NCBI GenBank assembly: GCA_018873245.2 | Contig: JAEMBT020000002.1 | Coordinates: 12,584,001-12,648,000, forward strand | Direction: 5' to 3' | DNA: 64,000 bases | Source of the DNA: Archegozetes longisetosus | Taxonomy: Eukaryota; Arthropoda; Arachnida; Sarcoptiformes; Trhypochthoniidae | Part shown: in pieces, positions 12,301 to 25,800 of the stretch | Numbering within the stretch: the stretch's first letter is position 1 | Layout: each line of letters begins with the position of its first letter | Notes under the pieces: model-generated | Told to the model about the DNA's origin: nothing | The model's database searches: none | Seen by the model: only the letters and a program-made list of their open reading frames with translations | Translations under genes and position numbers: made by a program

Positions 12301-15300
12301 AGTTTGTGTTAAGAAAATTTTCTGTTAACATTTTCGATAGCAATTCGTGTTTGAAGTGTGTGTGTGTGGTATTGAGACGCTAATGATTAGTTGTCCCATT
12401 GATGTTGTCATCATAATAATAGCTGATACTCGTGTTTAGCATCACTTTGAATAATAATTTGTGGTCTTTTGTGCGCGCAATTTCCTGCGAGATGCCAACT
12501 CAAGTGTAGCACATATTTTTGTTTCGACGTTTTTTATTATTGTTATTTCATTGTTAATACATTTGTGTTGACATTTAGTCTTGATGTCTGAGCTCTCTAA
12601 ACTGGTAGCGCTAAACGCTTAAATAAATTATTGGTATTACGCCAACTGCTAAACTCTTAAAGGGTGACGAGAAAATGAATGGCCCGATCCGTCCCAACGT
12701 CTAATTATAATGTCCTCTTTTGTCCGCCGAATTTTTCTTTCCTTTATTCTAGTTTTTTATTCTTTCGCATGAAATACTTTCCATCGATGTAGGTTTGTCG
12801 CCATGATACCAGTCTGTGGTTAGTTCCAGCAGATCAACAGAATGTGCATCAACTGAAATGTGAGACCCAATCACTGTTGACAAGTTAGCGAAGTTAGTGT
12901 TTGTGAATCCCTATCTTTCTGTTGAGTTGCCGTCATTTGCGGCTCTTTTGCTGCTTCCTTACCAGCGAAACACACTGTTTTAGTGAGACGCCAGCAGAAA
13001 GACTTCGTTAGGATCTGTTGGATGCATCCACAAATGCATGTCCACTCAAAGGACAGATCCGGGCTGTCAACGAACTGTGAAACATTTTTGGCAAAGTGGC
13101 TATTTATTCAAAGAGTCTCTTTATGTCTTATACTGTATACACATTTTTCGTGGAACACAAAAACATTTGCAAACTTGAGTCCATTTTAAGTTTAAGCCAC
13201 ACTCTAAGTTGTGATGCGTTTTTTGTAGTATTCATAGTTGCGGAGCATTATAATTCATTCCTTAGGCAAACTAACTATCGTTTATAGACAGGTCATGAAG
13301 CGTAGGACTGGTAGCCATTATCAAAGAATCGTGATTTCTCAAGTAATTCGCGTCCAGAGATATATATTAAAAAATCATTTGGGGAGTGGAAGGGGTGCTA
13401 AGTAGTAGAGGGCGGATGGACTTATAGCACAATAATCATTATACGTAATAATACACTATCACCATCATTAAGACGATTATCAGCAAACCAACTTTAAGAG
13501 TAATCATTTGGTATTCAAGTATTTACTACTGATTGTGTTTCTGTTCATCTGCACTGTTTTCAATGCACTAATTCTACCAGAAGTGCTGCTATAATAAACA
13601 TCATACCTTTGATGTCAATTTTAAAATTTCCAGTTGTTATTATAAGGTCAGTGCACTATTTTTTCTCAATTGTTGCTCCAATTGAAGTCTTAATGCATCA
13701 AAAATATGAAATACTTGGGCTCAGAATTTTCGACAATTTTGATAGTCAACCAAAATTGTTCACTAGTTTGGAAACAGTGCTCTTTCTTAGCAACTCATTT
13801 CATACATTTCTAACGCTTTTAATGATATAATTTTTTTTCTTTTAATCGAAGTGACATGAAAACGAAACTCCTTCTGATAGTAAAAGATGATGAACAGTAG
13901 CTCAAAACTAATGCAAAGCGAATTTCGATGCAAAAAAGATGTGAAAATAAGTTATCACATTGTTTAGTTTTTTGTTATAAATCGTTATGCATTAATCTTA
14001 TCGAATTTTTACGGGAACTCATGAATTGACACGGAAGTGTTTGATGGCGTGATTGGTTTATTACTTAAAAAAGTGTGTGTGAGAGAGATATTTGGAAAAA
14101 GCAGTTGTCAGTTGATGTGTTCACATTCTAAAATTATAGATTACAAAAATGTATTGTGTTGTAGAGTTGAGGTGTGTATGAAGTTATATCAAAAGAATGC
14201 TTATATTGAACGAGTCTCCAGCCAAAATTCAAATATATAGGGCAATAAAGTTATGTACAATGTAATGAAGATCAAACTGAAGAAAATTGTTTATAAAAAA
14301 TATCGTGCCGGAAATCATCATTATTATTATGAACACTGAAAAATACGTATATTATATAAACTACTATAGAATAAATATATTTCAATTGAGCAACACTTAT
14401 AGTGAAAAGAAGGTATCAAAATTTATTTATGTGCAGTTGACGCTTTAAAAACCAACGTTTTATAGTTATTTTGTCCAAACTCTTGTCTCGTGCACTCTAT
14501 AAGTCACGAAATATTTTTAACAGCTTTTGGAGTACTTTAAAGAATATTTTGCCCGAAAATATAGTGGAATAGTTTGTATTCAACCCCTCTACTTTCAAAT
14601 TTTACGTTTACTTCTCAAAATAAATAGTAAACTTTGACTTAAACATTTTTTATTACTAAATTGGTATCATTTTTTAAAAAAATTGTCAAGATCTAACATT
14701 GAACTCAAACATATACTTTCCTATTCCGCCTAATCAAAAGTGTATGAATTCAATCATAATCGCATTCGAATGAATTGGTTAATAAGAAAACATTATATGC
14801 ATTTGATGCAAAATATCTTTGATTTAGCGAATGAATCTACAAATTAAGATGGAATAAAGTAGAGCTAATGAGTGAATCTTAACGACTTATGAATTATAAC
14901 TTATAACCTTATATTTCCTGATACGGAATAATGAATTCAATTGATTCAAACATGAGCTTCAATGCATTTAATAGGGATCCAAATAATTATATTTTGGTTT
15001 GCAAATTATAAGGATCTCAATTTAAAAGATTACTTTCATTTTCTTTCTAAAATTAAAGAAAAACTCGTTATAAAACTTATTTGGCAAACATTTAAATTTG
15101 CAAAACTGGTCATAAACGACGAAAACGAAGTTTTTCCTATTAAAAGATAGAATAAGCATAAGGGGAGCGACGATCACATAACTTAATGATATTTTTGTTC
15201 TAAATGATGAGAAGCAAACATAACTGTCTAATGACCAATTATAACAATGACCACTTTGATGGCTTCATTCAGATTATTATCTTTTATGTTTGTGAGCGAT

Positions 15301-15775
15301 ATTTTTTATGATACAGTCATTTAGACCTAAATTTACTAAAGGTCTAATGTGTAATAACTAGTATTTTCTCGATTTGATGTCTTGAGCGTTGGCCAAACTT
15401 ATATCAAAGCTATTATTTGCCTCTCGAAAAGCGTATTTGTGTGACAAATGAAATTCTAATTTAAAGCAATAATGAGACTCAGATTGCAAAAAATAACGAA
15501 CGTCTCAAATAGAGGTTTAGATTGCCTCTTAAATAAGATATACAGTTTGCAAATCGCAATACGATTTAAGCGAAACTAGTGATTGCAAGTGTGACTTACT
15601 TGAAGAAGTCGTTGCGACAGTAGAGCTTTCCGTCACGAGAGAAACATTTTTCGGTGAGATTGCATTTACATTCACAACAATGAACACATTTAGCATGCCA
15701 CGAAAGGTCTAAAACATTCAAAATAAATCTGTCCAAAATAGGCAGATCACAACCAGCGCATTGGATCATCTTCAT
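6359..15775 (-). CDS. Lim1: LIM-homeodomain transcription factor Lim1 (Lhx1/Lhx5 type), 3' part outside window
   Basis: Nuclear DNA-binding regulator; Lim1/Lhx1/5 proteins act in head, neural and appendage patterning (family knowledge). Exons, minus strand: 15775-15600, 12052-11847 and 6837-6359, joined in phases 2 and 1, about 287 codons so far. Exon 1 encodes LIM domain 1 ([22 protein letters not shown]). Exon 2 encodes LIM domain 2 ([22 protein letters not shown]). Exon 3 has a Ser/Gly/acidic linker, then [18 protein letters not shown] and the homeodomain up to MRVIQ, about residue 47 of 60, ending at CAG|GTAAG. Two in-frame ATGs lie 6 nt apart, 15775 and 15769. The first has A at -3, while relatives start at the second (MVHCAGC-like). 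Introns are 3.5 kb and 5.0 kb, plus more than 6.3 kb off the edge. Remaining exon(s) with WFQNRR and the C-terminal activation region are not in the window. Identity is firm from the LIM and homeodomain residues. Confidence 0.95.
9388..9479. repeat. Short inverted repeat, 15-bp perfect arms
   Basis: Arms at 9388-9402 and 9465-9479 (AACTCTTTTATTAGT and its reverse complement) enclose a 62-bp spacer within Lim1 intron 2. No target-site duplication is visible. It could be a small fold-back element remnant or chance in AT-rich DNA. Confidence 0.6.
10197..10271 (+). other. Possible TATA promoter plus first coding exon nested in Lim1 intron 2
   Basis: TATATAAG at 10197-10204 is followed 43 bp later by an ATG at 10247 that opens MKFVLQMF and runs into a consensus donor, T|GTAAGT, at 10272. 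This layout (TATA box, short leader, few-residue hydrophobic start, early intron) is common for small secreted or cuticle proteins in arthropods. No convincing second exon was found on the plus strand before 11060, so this is only a candidate. Confidence 0.2.
10915..10946. repeat. (GTAT)n-type microsatellite
   Basis: Imperfect GTAT/ATGT tetranucleotide array with an internal TATA run, in Lim1 intron 2. Confidence 0.85.
11067..11309 (-). CDS. Unrecognised small open frame (80 aa) in Lim1 intron 2
   Basis: An ATG-initiated frame of 80 residues ends with TAA, on the same strand as Lim1. Its second half is rich in charged and aromatic residues (for example [15 protein letters not shown]) and looks more protein-like than the other short frames nearby. 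I recognise no family. It could be an alternative exon, a nested small gene, a decayed coding fragment, or chance. No neighbouring frame joins it with convincing splice sites. Confidence 0.15.
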   Translation of the reverse strand: MQTDADMTLESRHSVIYTRKALKTMKVPPYDGLIFSHHSIVEFLMVIKETPNYNTIDLWRRIAREYYSEKEKLIPKHLGI

Positions 15776-16150
15776 TGTTGGTTAAACTTTTGTTTTTTTC
15801 ACAGTTATTGTGCTGATCGCCAATTGCAAAACAGAGTGTCACTCATTTCTATCAAGTTTGGAATCTTTTCTGCTGCTCGCAATCGTATAACGTGTTATAC
15901 CGAACGAGTGCCGAACACACGAAACGACTGTGCGTAGAGTTAACTCACGAGCCAATAGTAAGAAGACTATTGAAGGCGTTTGGGAGGAGCTTATTATTAG
16001 TGCAGTGCAAAGCATAACAGAGCATTACAGATCTCTTGAGCAAAAACTTGAAGCCCGGCCCGAACGCTTCTCTAGAATCTCAGGCCCGACGCTCCCGCAA
16101 CCCTTAAAATCTGAGTGATTCGGCTCGGCAATACCTGATTCCTTATTGTT
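15776..16150 (-). promoter_or_regulatory. Probable 5' UTR/promoter side of Lim1
   Basis: Sequence immediately upstream of the Lim1 start codon, visibly richer in G and C than the surrounding AT-rich DNA. It includes a 7-bp-arm palindrome around 15885-15900. No TATA box at a convincing distance was identified. A plus-strand open frame at 15930-16118 lies here but has no recognisable features. Confidence 0.35.
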
Positions 16151-19100
16151 TTCGCCCACTTGCATTAGTACTCAGCAATTTTGACTCATTTATTAGACAT
16201 TTTTAGCAATAAATATTGTTTATTCCAATTTTATCAATTGATTGCTCATTTTGACTTTAATTCAATTTTGCAATCGTATTGTTGCAAATCTAGCTCAATG
16301 TTAAAGTTACGCTAAGGTTAGGTGGTAATCATGGTACCATATCTAACATAAATGCAAACTTATTAAATATGATTGGTGAGCACGAGCTGCAACAATATCA
16401 TCAAGCGTTTATTCCGAAGCCTTCATTATTGAGACAATTTCTAGAAATGCCATGTTGAAAGCGTAAGCGTTTCAAGATGTCAAACTTTCCATGAGTAAAA
16501 TCCTGTTTAATTATAAAATGCGATGCATAATTGTTGTCTCGCGCTAACAGTTGTCTAAACCTAACCAAGCTTACTTTGTGAATTAGTTAATAGCCACTAA
16601 TAGCAGCACCAAATGCAACAATAGTGCATCGCATTTGTATGTTTAAGCCTAAAATTGCACTTGAATCGAAATCAAGATTGTTATTCTACTAAATAATTCA
16701 GAATAACCGAGAACTCAAATTTTCAAACATTTTAATTACAACTTTCCAGCAGAATTGTATTATTCAAATCATTGAAAATCAATATAAAATTCGTTTGAAT
16801 ATGGTTGTAATATCTTTTCAAACTGTACAGCTATTCGAAAAGGGTGGCGAACACTATAGTATTTTAGAAAGATTTTAGCAGATAGTCTCATAGAAAAACA
16901 TCGGGCACTGATATTGTCGAACAGGCGTTTGTATATAAATACTATCGGAAATTGATTTAGTTTCTTGGAAAATAAACTCTGAAATTCTTTTATTATTGAT
17001 CTGATTATCGAAAACAATTTTTTGTTTTAAACTATTGGCCTTTTCGGCAAATCTTATTATTGTTGGTTAGTTTGTAGTTGTATTGTTCATGTATTGTTGA
17101 TTTGAGATGATAGGGTGACGCCATGTACAGAATGCAACTTGAGTTAGAGTAATCACAAGTCTTAGAGTGCAGTGCATGAGTACCATGACTGCCATGACTG
17201 CAATGAACGCCATTCTCACCTTGTCATCAATAATCATCAATAATGTGGGTGATCGAACAACACGAAGTGCCTCAAGCCATCACAAGAAAAATGGCCCAAA
17301 CGATACGCTGCACTATTTGATGGGGGGCTCCCTTGGGTTGAAGGGGGGTTATGATGAACTGAACCAAAGACCACTTCTTTAACAACTGGTAAAAGTTGTT
17401 TCCCATTAAAACCAAAACCAAAGTCTTTTTTTAAAATGAATCTTCAGTGCCAGCAATTTTTGGATTTATTATATTTGAGAATTGGTCTCTTCCTTCCCAT
17501 GAGATTCATTTTTGTCAAACCAAATGATACCTGTAAGGCATCCCTTCTCTGACTCATACATTAATGCAATACATTTGAGCATTTAGTCTGCTCTCATGTT
17601 TAAGAGTCGAAAGTTATGTGTGTGTCTATTCATAAGATAATTACTATTCAAATGTTTGTGCAAATGAGTCAATACCACTAAGACCTGTCACTCCCAACCC
17701 AATAAAATACCCTTTTATTCAACCGTTTATTACCACTTATTAACTAATCAATTGATTCTTAATGTCAGACTGATTGTAGGCGATGTCACACAGATAGGGC
17801 ACAACAACTTGATTGCCATAACTGAAAGAGCGTCAATTCTGAAAAAAGCAAAACCAGAATCACTTTTTCTAGTATTAATTTTTACACCAATGAATTAGCA
17901 AAAAAGAAAGAGAAACCGGTTTTTTTGTCTTAGGACACAATACTCTCTCGTCGATTGATTATCCAGTCGAGTATTGTTTCATTTTCTCTGCCTTTTCTTT
18001 TTATTCTATACTTGTTTTTTTTATGGCCGACCGCAAAACTGTTTTTGGCTGCGACCGCCTCAGGCATAACCGGGTGCACGAATCGACTTATTTCAATATA
18101 TATCTGCCACAAAAGTTTACCTCAGAAGTGGGTTTCAGTCGGATGATGGTTCGTGTTCCACTTCACTTATGAAGTCGGGATAGGATGGGGTCAGATAGCA
18201 AAGACTCAGCAGGTCGTCCTCGCAATGCAATGTCCATCAGTAAAGTAGTCGCCGAGTCGCCAGTCACAAGATTTATGCCATTCTCTCCTTCATTACATAT
18301 GTTTTACCACTGATAAGCAAACTTTGTTATTGCCTTCTGATTGCCGCCCAACCAAATAATGAGTGGTATATTCCAATTCTACTCGACTTAAGGCATGGAA
18401 ACAATAGACTGAAAAATATGCGGACATAATTCTGCGACAAAACCCGTCTCGTTGGCAGTGGTTGGCAGCCAGACACTATGATTTTTGAACTTTTTTTGTA
18501 TATTTTCGGCTTTTGGTATCGCATATTGTCAAATATATTGAGGTTTGACCTCGTCGTTGTAGTCGCTGTAGAACTTCCAACTGTGAAACATAGGACTCTT
18601 TGAGCATGAGTTACACCTCTTGAACGCTTGTTATGCATGGCAGCCACCCGTCGATTTGCCGCTCGTCTTCAAAAGGTCCACATTAATACTAGAATGACTG
18701 GAATGACAGTTTTTAGCCCTGCTAAACTAAACTATATCTAAGTTTTATATATAATCACTCTTTATGCCTATTTATACTGCTATCCATCAGTTAGAAGAAT
18801 GGGGCGCTCGGTCTTCAAGGGGTTTTCGGTTCTTACACTTCAACATTTTTGGCATTTCCAAAGTCCTTGAATTTTATGAGGTTTCAGCATTGAGTCAAAA
18901 TTGTTATTTGATTTACTGTAATATTTGTAGAAATTATCAAAGGCTGGAGGCATCACATGGTTTTGCAGCAAAATCATTACAACTTTATATCTATTCTCAT
19001 CCAATACATACTAAAGCATTGCATCTGAATTTGACTTTTCTGACGGCTCCAGACTAAGAGTGCAACCGAAATGTTTGCCATACAATGAGTTATCAGCGAT

Positions 19101-19867
19101 TACATTGCAGGCTACAGTACTGTACAATCATTTCAGATGCCTTATAGCTTTACATTACGTATGTCTCTATACTTTTATTGCACGTGTATGTTATGATCTC
19201 ATTCTACGATTACGTATATTAATGATGGTAAGCATTGGATTGAGTCTCACATGAGTGGCACACATGCCATTTCATTTCAGTCAACCGCATCATTCAAAAC
19301 CATCTCTTCTCTCGCTCATGTTCCTCTGCACTCATTTATCTATGCACGGATGATCTCTTGTAGGTCCAAAACTCAACCACCATAGCATTCCATATTCCCT
19401 CATCAGGGATGAAGAGTTTGATGCATGCAATATATCGCATACTGAATAGTGTTGAAGATTTTCGGTTCAAATTCAAATTTGAAACCTCAGATCTGAGTTC
19501 AGAATCAATTATTTCAGTTTTCAATCTGAATACAATCTATGAAAACTGATCGTTTTGAGCATTTAAAATTAAATTTGAGTAAAATATTTCTCAAAATTTT
19601 TTGCGAGTTTTAAAGATAACATCGATCTTGAAAGTTACTAGGATTGATAACCATTATCTTTGATTTTAATCCATTTAGTAGAAATTCAGTGAATTGAGCA
19701 GCGAGTTCAGTTGCAAGAATATAAATGCAATGCTTTGCTTTAAGTCTAAAATTGTGATAATTAACAAATAAGTTCTATAAGTTTGTTAGCTTAAACATTA
19801 ATTGAAACAAGTTATTGAAATTTGATTATTAAGCTTTGAAATTAGATCAATTTTTGCAAACATGGAT

Positions 19868-19883
19868 CCTAACCTAACCTAAC
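19868..19883. repeat. (CCTAA)3 interstitial telomere-type motif
   Basis: Three copies of CCTAA plus one base. The reverse complement is TTAGG, the common arthropod telomere unit. At 16 bp it is too short to claim a fusion point. It could mark a repaired break or be chance. Confidence 0.7.
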
Positions 19884-22800
19884 ACAAAACTACAATGATC
19901 TTCAACTTTTTTTTTACTATATTATAAATTAACCAAATTTATCTAATTTAAGCTTTTGATTGGAGATTTGGTGAAGAATCGATCGAATCGTTTCTTGAAA
20001 TATTTGAAAATAAATTTTACCGAAAAGTTTGAACATAGAAAGTGCAGAGCAAAAAGTATCAATTTTGTTGGTTTCATATGAAAGTTATGCTACGTTAACC
20101 TTACGCTTCCATTTGTTTACATTCAACTTTCGGTATTTGTGTCTTGTTTTAAAAACTTTGCGTTTCCATTAAAGCTTTGATGCAAAGCATAACTGAATCA
20201 CTAAAGTGAATAATGATTTGGTAAAAACAATAAGCAATTCGTAATTAATTTGTAAGAATTTAATTGTTTCCTTGATTTAAAATTGACTTAGACATTGGGT
20301 CACAGACTAACTTATGTACAACTTTATAAAGGCCAAATCGATATTTGTGAGAGTATTTTGTATTTGAATTAAAGGGATGCATCTCTAACTGCAAGTGAGG
20401 ACATAGTAGTACGTCGTGTTACTCATATATATGTTCAGTGGCACTAAAACCTTCTGAAAGCTGCACAAAAATGGCAATCGCTATCACAGTCACATCACAG
20501 ATAGAATCTCACAAATCAGAAACAGTTTTGAGAGCAGAGCAGAGATTCTAAAATCCCCTGTATTTTGAATGAGGGGCACAACGACTGGTGCCTTCTCTGA
20601 TATAATGCTTATACGCGATGTGACACAATAGAAGGATTTGAAGGCTCGAGAAAATGCATTCAAAATGTATGTGTTTGCTTCGATAAGCGCATTCAGACCT
20701 TCGAAAAGTGTCCCAATATTAGAGGGGAAGAGTAACTATAATATGTATTTGAATAGCAGTTCAGTTCAGTTGATACATTCACAATTCGGACCGCATCGAA
20801 GAAAGACCACCAGTGCTGCTGCTATTGATGAACAATTGTTACATTATTATTTAGCGTAAACCATCTTAAACTAGTCACCGCTGTGCTTCTCTTGAAACTT
20901 GTGGTCATTGAATTATTTCTACTACTACTTGATTCTTGTTTACATTTTATCGCATAGAATAATGGCTATTGAGTACTAGCTGGGAATGGGATCCCTATTA
21001 ATCCTCCTTCTCTAGAACTGCTCCGACATTAAGAGTTACATTTGTATTCAGATATTCCTTGAGTTCGAATCTTACAAAAGTTTGCTTATGTCAGTATTTT
21101 ATAGTATTACTTCTTCAAAGAGTTTTATAACAAAGTTTTTCAAACTAGTTACTTTGCTCATCGGCCAACAATCATTTAAATATTAACCTTTTTCATCGTG
21201 CATTTTAATATCCATACCTTAAAAGTGTGTCTACATATAAATTTTTGGGCCGTTGGGTTGTACGATAACAACTTATCAAATGTCTGAATCGATTCAATTT
21301 AAGAAAACTAAGAAACTATTCATAGAATTATTTCATAAAAATTTCCAAAAATAGCTTGAAATAATAACTCAAACTTTCTTATTATATTTTTGTAAAGATT
21401 TTACCTTTTCATATCGAAATAAGTTTGATTTGGGGCTGAAAGTAGCTAATAATAGCCAATAAATTGCCTCAATATTTGCTTCAATACTTTAAGATCTGAA
21501 GAATAAGAATTATAAAAATATTTTGCATTTGTATCAAAGTAGATGTTCAAATGATATGCATATAATTTGATCAGTAATGTCAAGGAAAAAATGTTTGGAT
21601 TGCCTAAAGTTTGGTCCTTCAAATAAAGCTGTTCTAGTCTACAGTATTTTGAGTGGGATCAGGATATACTGACTTAATACTTCTTTTGTATAAAAACCTA
21701 TTGAAACAGTGTGTATTTGAGCCCATTCAAACTGTATGTACAGCTCGTATCCGAAAGTCGGCTCAACTATTGTTAAGCCAAACATATACCATACTGAATT
21801 CGATCTAACTCTTCTATTATTGACGCAAATCTACCGCACACTAAGTTTTGCATTGTGTCATTTCAATACAAAGGTTTACCTGAATTCGAACACAATAAAG
21901 TTTGTGGACTTATTTTTGGTGGTGCACAGAGTGGGAGCTTTAATATTAGTACATTATTTTCATTCAACAATACTTCAGATGACAATTGGCAATGATTACC
22001 ATTGATTTGGGCTAAATTTTAAACTAACAAATCGTTTAGTACTCCATAGCTCTGCGTTGGAGTTGTCAACGGCTAACTCATTTTTTTACAAAGATTAATG
22101 CTTCATTTCTAATGTCTAATCCGATAAATTACTCACTTTTAAGAATTTTGCATTATTCATTGCAATATACAAATATAATATATTGTAAGAATGGCGAAAA
22201 TATTTGCTCTATAATCGATTCCGGAGAAATTGAGTCATTTTCAAACTATCAAATCAAAAAGACACGAACTTAATATGCAACAGCATAAGTCTAAGTTTTT
22301 CATGCAAATATTGCACTAAGTTTTCAACATAAAAGAAGCAATAAAATGATAAAAAATGAAACTATTGATGCCTTATTCATAGTTTTACGCACTATGATTG
22401 TGCGTAACTTTGCTTCGAATTGATTAAACACTCTGGTTGATTTTGGTTTAAATATTTGATGGTCACTTCTAAAGGACAACTATCGGATGATAGGTTCGAT
22501 AGTGGACTATATAAAAATGGTCGATTATCCGCTTGCGATGACTACTGTATAATACAACAATACAATTACTTATATCTGGGACAGATCAACAAATAGCTTT
22601 TGGACTTTGTTGAGCGAATTAGACGAGACAACTTATTATTCAACACTAAGTGGCAATTGATTTTGCGTTTGATAAGCGATTCGAAATAAAGTTATGCGCA
22701 TTTAGACATGAACAGATCTGTCTGGTAAAACTACTAAAATTGAAACATCAGTATATTGTGAGCAAAATTTGAGGTGAGCTTTATGCGAATTTGAACGTCA

Positions 22801-25800
22801 AGCACTTTCAACTAATAAGCTTAGGGTTCAAACAATAAAGTTTAGAGCAAAATGTTGTATAAGAGTCTGTGCTTTACTAACTCTTTGAGCGCCTTAATAC
22901 AGAGTTTATCCTATACTCTATTGACAATAAAACGATAGCAATCTAAAGGCAAAAAAGGATGGAAACTCATCTCGAGAAAGGCGTCAAGTCTCTGAATTGA
23001 CACAAAACTTTTTCCCGTAGAGGGATTTGTATTTGTTGTCAGTTAGAAAGCCTTATCTTATTTCCTGCATATGACACGAACACAAATTCACGTTAGGTAT
23101 GTATTATAATGATTATATGTGCAACACATGCCTCTGTCTCTCTGTTTCTCTGTTCATGTCTTTTAACCATATCTCTCGCTTTTGTACTTTATTCATGTGA
23201 ATGAGATCGGCAAACAAATGCGCTATGAAACTAAACAAACATACAAGAAATCGATCCAAACTTGAGAGGAAGATCATAGAGAATGCATACGCATCTACTG
23301 TACGAGCACTAGTATAAGGCTACAACTATGAGAGTTGAAAAAATTGGGATCAACTTTGGTGCAGGAATCGGAGGAGGCTTCAAACATTGATGCCAAAGGC
23401 ATAGCTATTTGCCTTTCAAAATATACAATTCGAAACTTTTTCTATAGTATTACCATTAGAGTGAATGCAATAGGAAAATGCGTATCAATACGTATACAGT
23501 ATATAAATCCAAACCATTCCTCTGGGATTTACCACTTCTGTTCGAGCTTTGAGGAGAACTTTTGGGTATGAACTTACTCTACGTTCGCAATTGTATGAAA
23601 CGATACTCACTTACGCTATGATAGGAAAAAAGTTTTAATAAAATGTTGATATCTATCTAAAAAAATCTGAAGCACTGGTGAAACTCAAGCTCAGAACTTA
23701 TTACACGGCTTATTATAGTTTGAGAAACATGACATTTTCATATTTTGACCTGAAAACTTTTCTCCAGTCAATACTTTCTGACATATTTTTGACTTTTCAC
23801 ATAATTTATAGTAAAAGCGATTCAATCTCAATTATGACAATTTTTTTGATTGACCTAAAATGCTTTACTCTTCATTTTTACTTAAGTGTTAAATATATCG
23901 AAAGTATTTTGTTGTTGTCTTCAATTTAATTCAGTTCAGATGTTCTATTATTTCACAATCTCTCAAAACTTCATAAATAGTACTTGAGTTCAGCTTTTTC
24001 ATTGGATTGTTGAGCAGCAATTTTTTCTCTTATATTATAGTTCAATATTCCATTTTTGTCCTCCAGGAGAGAAGTTGTAGTAAACTTGTCATCAGCACAT
24101 GTTTCGATTGAAAGTAAGTCCTTTTCAGAATCAGTCTATTCTCATCTTCTATTCGGTTGGAATGCAGTGCAAGAGCATAACCCGCAGTGTCTGTCCGTGT
24201 CGTCATTAATTGCAATTGCATTTACTCTCCAAATAGATTCGCTGATTTCATTTGCAAGTCTACACACTCTATATGTACAGCCTTTTCTCTATTATATGTT
24301 GTGTTCAGTCAAAATTGCAGGAATAAAAAACGGTACATCAATCGAATTTGGGCACTGATTCCGCCCGATGTCAGTCTATTGATTCACCTTTTCTTTGTCA
24401 TGCATTTTGACGAACGGCACGTGTCTCTAAACAGTCACAAAAGTGAACTGAAAAGCAGCACAAAAGTAGATCCAATTGCAATTCATCTCATTTAGTAGCA
24501 AACTTCATGATTCAAGTAATCAATTGTCTTAAGTGAATGAACAATCTTGGGTTAATTGTGAATTGTTCTTAGTAATACAGATGAGCTGTTATTGCGCACA
24601 ATATCCAGTTTTATCAGTTTAATATATTATTGAGTTATATAACGTTGGCTAATGTTGGGTGAATTGGGGAGAGACAGGTCAATATAGACTATTACAAGCA
24701 AATATTGGTATTTCACATCTATTGTACATAAGGATAGTATTAGTCTTACTATTAAAGCCTATTAACTAGCGTTTGGTCAAGAGCTAACATTGAGTTATTT
24801 GAGTGATATCTCATCAATTGGATTGCATGCGCTTAGCATTGGAAATACGATATGATTGTAAGTCGATTCGAGGTATTGAGATCGCGTGTATTTGACCAGA
24901 ACCACTGCAACAAACTTAATTTCCTCGTCTTCCTGTTGGTTATTGGCTTCTTCTGTGGTCAAATATCCTAAAATTTTCCATTAAAAACTACACAATAAAA
25001 TTATGAACAATATAGAAACAGGCATTGAAAAGTATGATTTCTTGTCATTATTGTGCGCATAAAATATGTAAAAGTATAAAATGTATTGACACTAATTGTC
25101 AATCAAATGGTTGTGATGACCAGCACCACATCTGGTGCCAAATTTGTGTGCCTGTAATAATATTAACATTTTGCCAGAAGTTGCTGAATAGCGATTCGCA
25201 TGGATTGTTAATTCAAAAAAGGGGAGCTTTATGTGAGTCACAATACACAATATAGTCTCACTTAGTGCACAACTTTTCTCTTATAATTCACTCTACATTG
25301 CTAAATGACAAGTGTGTCGCTTGTTTGATATGCCAATGAAGGCTATTTACTACTTCATTGAGTTTGCAGTTTGTAATTGTAAAGTAGGAGGCAGTGACCG
25401 AAAGCCAATATTATATATTTGAGGGCGAGAGTGAAACATTGAGTTTAGTGCCAACACTTTACAAATCTCATTACAAGCAATGCAAGGGTCGACTAGCTCT
25501 ACAAACTTGCATACTATATTATAGACTTGAAAGTTGATAATTACTAGACAAATTTGCGTACAGTATCCGCAACATACACTAGTATCTGTACTTTATGCAT
25601 ATCCATACAGATATAGACTTACAAAATGATAAGACAAAAATTGTCTCATAAAGGTTTAGAAGTATAAAACCCGAAATATTCAAAAACTAATTTCCTTTTC
25701 AATAGTAAAACTTGTACCAGTATTTTGTAGCTGAGATTTCAAGTTATTTCAATCTGGTTTCGTGTTTCTTATCTGTTTTATAAACTTTGGTATAAAACTT

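Noticed and set aside
17167-17382. Frame starting MQCMSTMTAM with a Gly-rich end
   Set aside because: Repetitive start from ATGAC-type repeats, no family match, no splice context.
18327-18647. Longest open frame of the gene desert (106 codons, minus strand)
   Set aside because: No recognisable motif, mixed low-quality composition and no supporting splice sites; a frame of this length is expected by chance in 18 kb.
25025-25255. Cysteine-rich 76-codon frame, considered as a secreted Cys-rich peptide
   Set aside because: No signal peptide, irregular Cys spacing, and first residues not hydrophobic.
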